DNA from: Bacteroides sp. AN502(2024)
GTDB lineage: Bacteria; Bacteroidota; Bacteroidia; Bacteroidales; Bacteroidaceae
DNA length: 64,000 bases
Direction: 5' to 3'
NCBI RefSeq assembly: GCF_041227145.1
Contig: NZ_JBGFSP010000003.1
Coordinates: 1,302,001-1,366,000 of the forward strand
The position numbers were made by a program, and so were the translations under genes. Position 1 is the first letter of the stretch. Each line of letters opens with the position of its first letter. Below, in pieces: positions 63,730 to 64,000 of this stretch. Below the pieces are notes generated by a model. The model was not told the origin of the DNA and did not search any database. It saw nothing but the letters and a program-made list of their open reading frames with translations.

Positions 63730-64000
63730 ATGAAAGGCACAAAAAGAATTATTACATTATTCGCACTAATTACTGCCATCTCCTTTTTATCTTCCGCTCA
63801 GGAAATAAAAAAAGAGATACCTTTAAAATATGGAGCTACCAATGAAGGTAAACGACAAGATCCGGCCATGCAAAAATTCCGTGATAACCGTTTGGGAGCT
63901 TTCATTCATTGGGGATTGTATGCTATTCCAGGTGGCGAATGGAACGGGAAAGTATATGGAGGGGCAGCCGAATGGTTGAAAAGTTGGGCAAAAGTACCTT
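63730..64000 (+). CDS. GH29 alpha-L-fucosidase, 5' part
   Basis: Ninety codons to the window edge. Signal peptide KGTKRIITLFALITAISFLS with cleavage after SAQ; then MQKFRDNRLGAFIHWGLYAI and PGGEWNGKVYGGAAEWL, the usual GH29 opening of the TIM barrel. GH29 enzymes remove alpha-linked L-fucose with retention. The nucleophile Asp lies beyond the window. Divergent from the GH105/lyase gene and probably part of a glycan-use locus extending rightward. Confidence 0.9.
   Translation, partial: MKGTKRIITLFALITAISFLSSAQEIKKEIPLKYGATNEGKRQDPAMQKFRDNRLGAFIHWGLYAIPGGEWNGKVYGGAAEWLKSWAKVP

Overview
The window looks like chromosomal DNA from a gut Bacteroides species close to B. thetaiotaomicron, B. ovatus or B. 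xylanisolvens. The evidence is SusC/SusD proteins, PKD-like and DUF4843 lipoproteins, fimbrillin/FISUMP and DUF4876/DUF6850/DUF4857/DUF3316 families, CAZymes of families GH51, GH43, GH35, GH95, GH105 and GH29, and promoters of the Bacteroides type (TTTG near -33, TAnnTTTG near -7). The species assignment is inference.

Left part (1-16 kb). A leftward operon runs GH35, GH43, GH51 (the GH51 runs off the left edge) and should act on arabinose- and galactose-rich plant glycans. Next comes a broken AAA-type ATPase remnant, a folP-cdaA pair (folate; c-di-AMP), murF, a VanZ-like gene, an NSS transporter coupled to a helix-hairpin-helix protein, and a leftward CPA2 antiporter-tcdA-lolD operon.

Middle (16-34 kb). 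asd with a strong terminator is followed by a 9-gene rightward cluster at 17.6-28.8 kb: TonB receptor, DUF4876 lipoprotein, DUF6850 barrel, fimbrillin/FISUMP lipoprotein, Cys/His-containing lipoprotein, PepSY membrane protein, ABC ATPase, permease and DUF4857 protein. It looks like an envelope system for import and handling of a metal, heme or siderophore (inference). Then come a lamin-tail lipoprotein, a GT2 glycosyltransferase/DUF4922 locus carrying two apparent frameshifts, and an Rpn-type nuclease.

Right part (34-64 kb). GH95 fucosidase; a leftward SusC-SusD-DUF4843-PKD-like-thioredoxin operon; glyS-FKBP; an OmpA/TPR protein paired with a collagen-like (G-K-D) lipoprotein, with a 10-bp G/C run in their leader; parC-DUF3316-S41 peptidase; tRNA-Leu(UAG); a GH105/heparinase-II/III-like gene split by a frameshift; and the start of a GH29 fucosidase.

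Intergenic DNA is rich in repeats that protein annotation does not explain. There is a ~100-bp palindromic MITE-like element (four copies plus a fragment) whose central hairpin can be replaced by another palindrome. There are two 4-unit arrays of ACTATAGT palindromes at exactly 22-bp spacing. There is also an array of GAAACA-N3-TGTTTC units at 22-23 bp, with a decayed second copy. Four places show gene decay: the ATPase, the GT2/DUF4922 locus, the GH105/lyase gene and an outer-membrane protein fragment near 59.9 kb. Long gene-free stretches in which I see nothing beyond the listed items are 16116-16300, 45605-45920 and 63180-63700.
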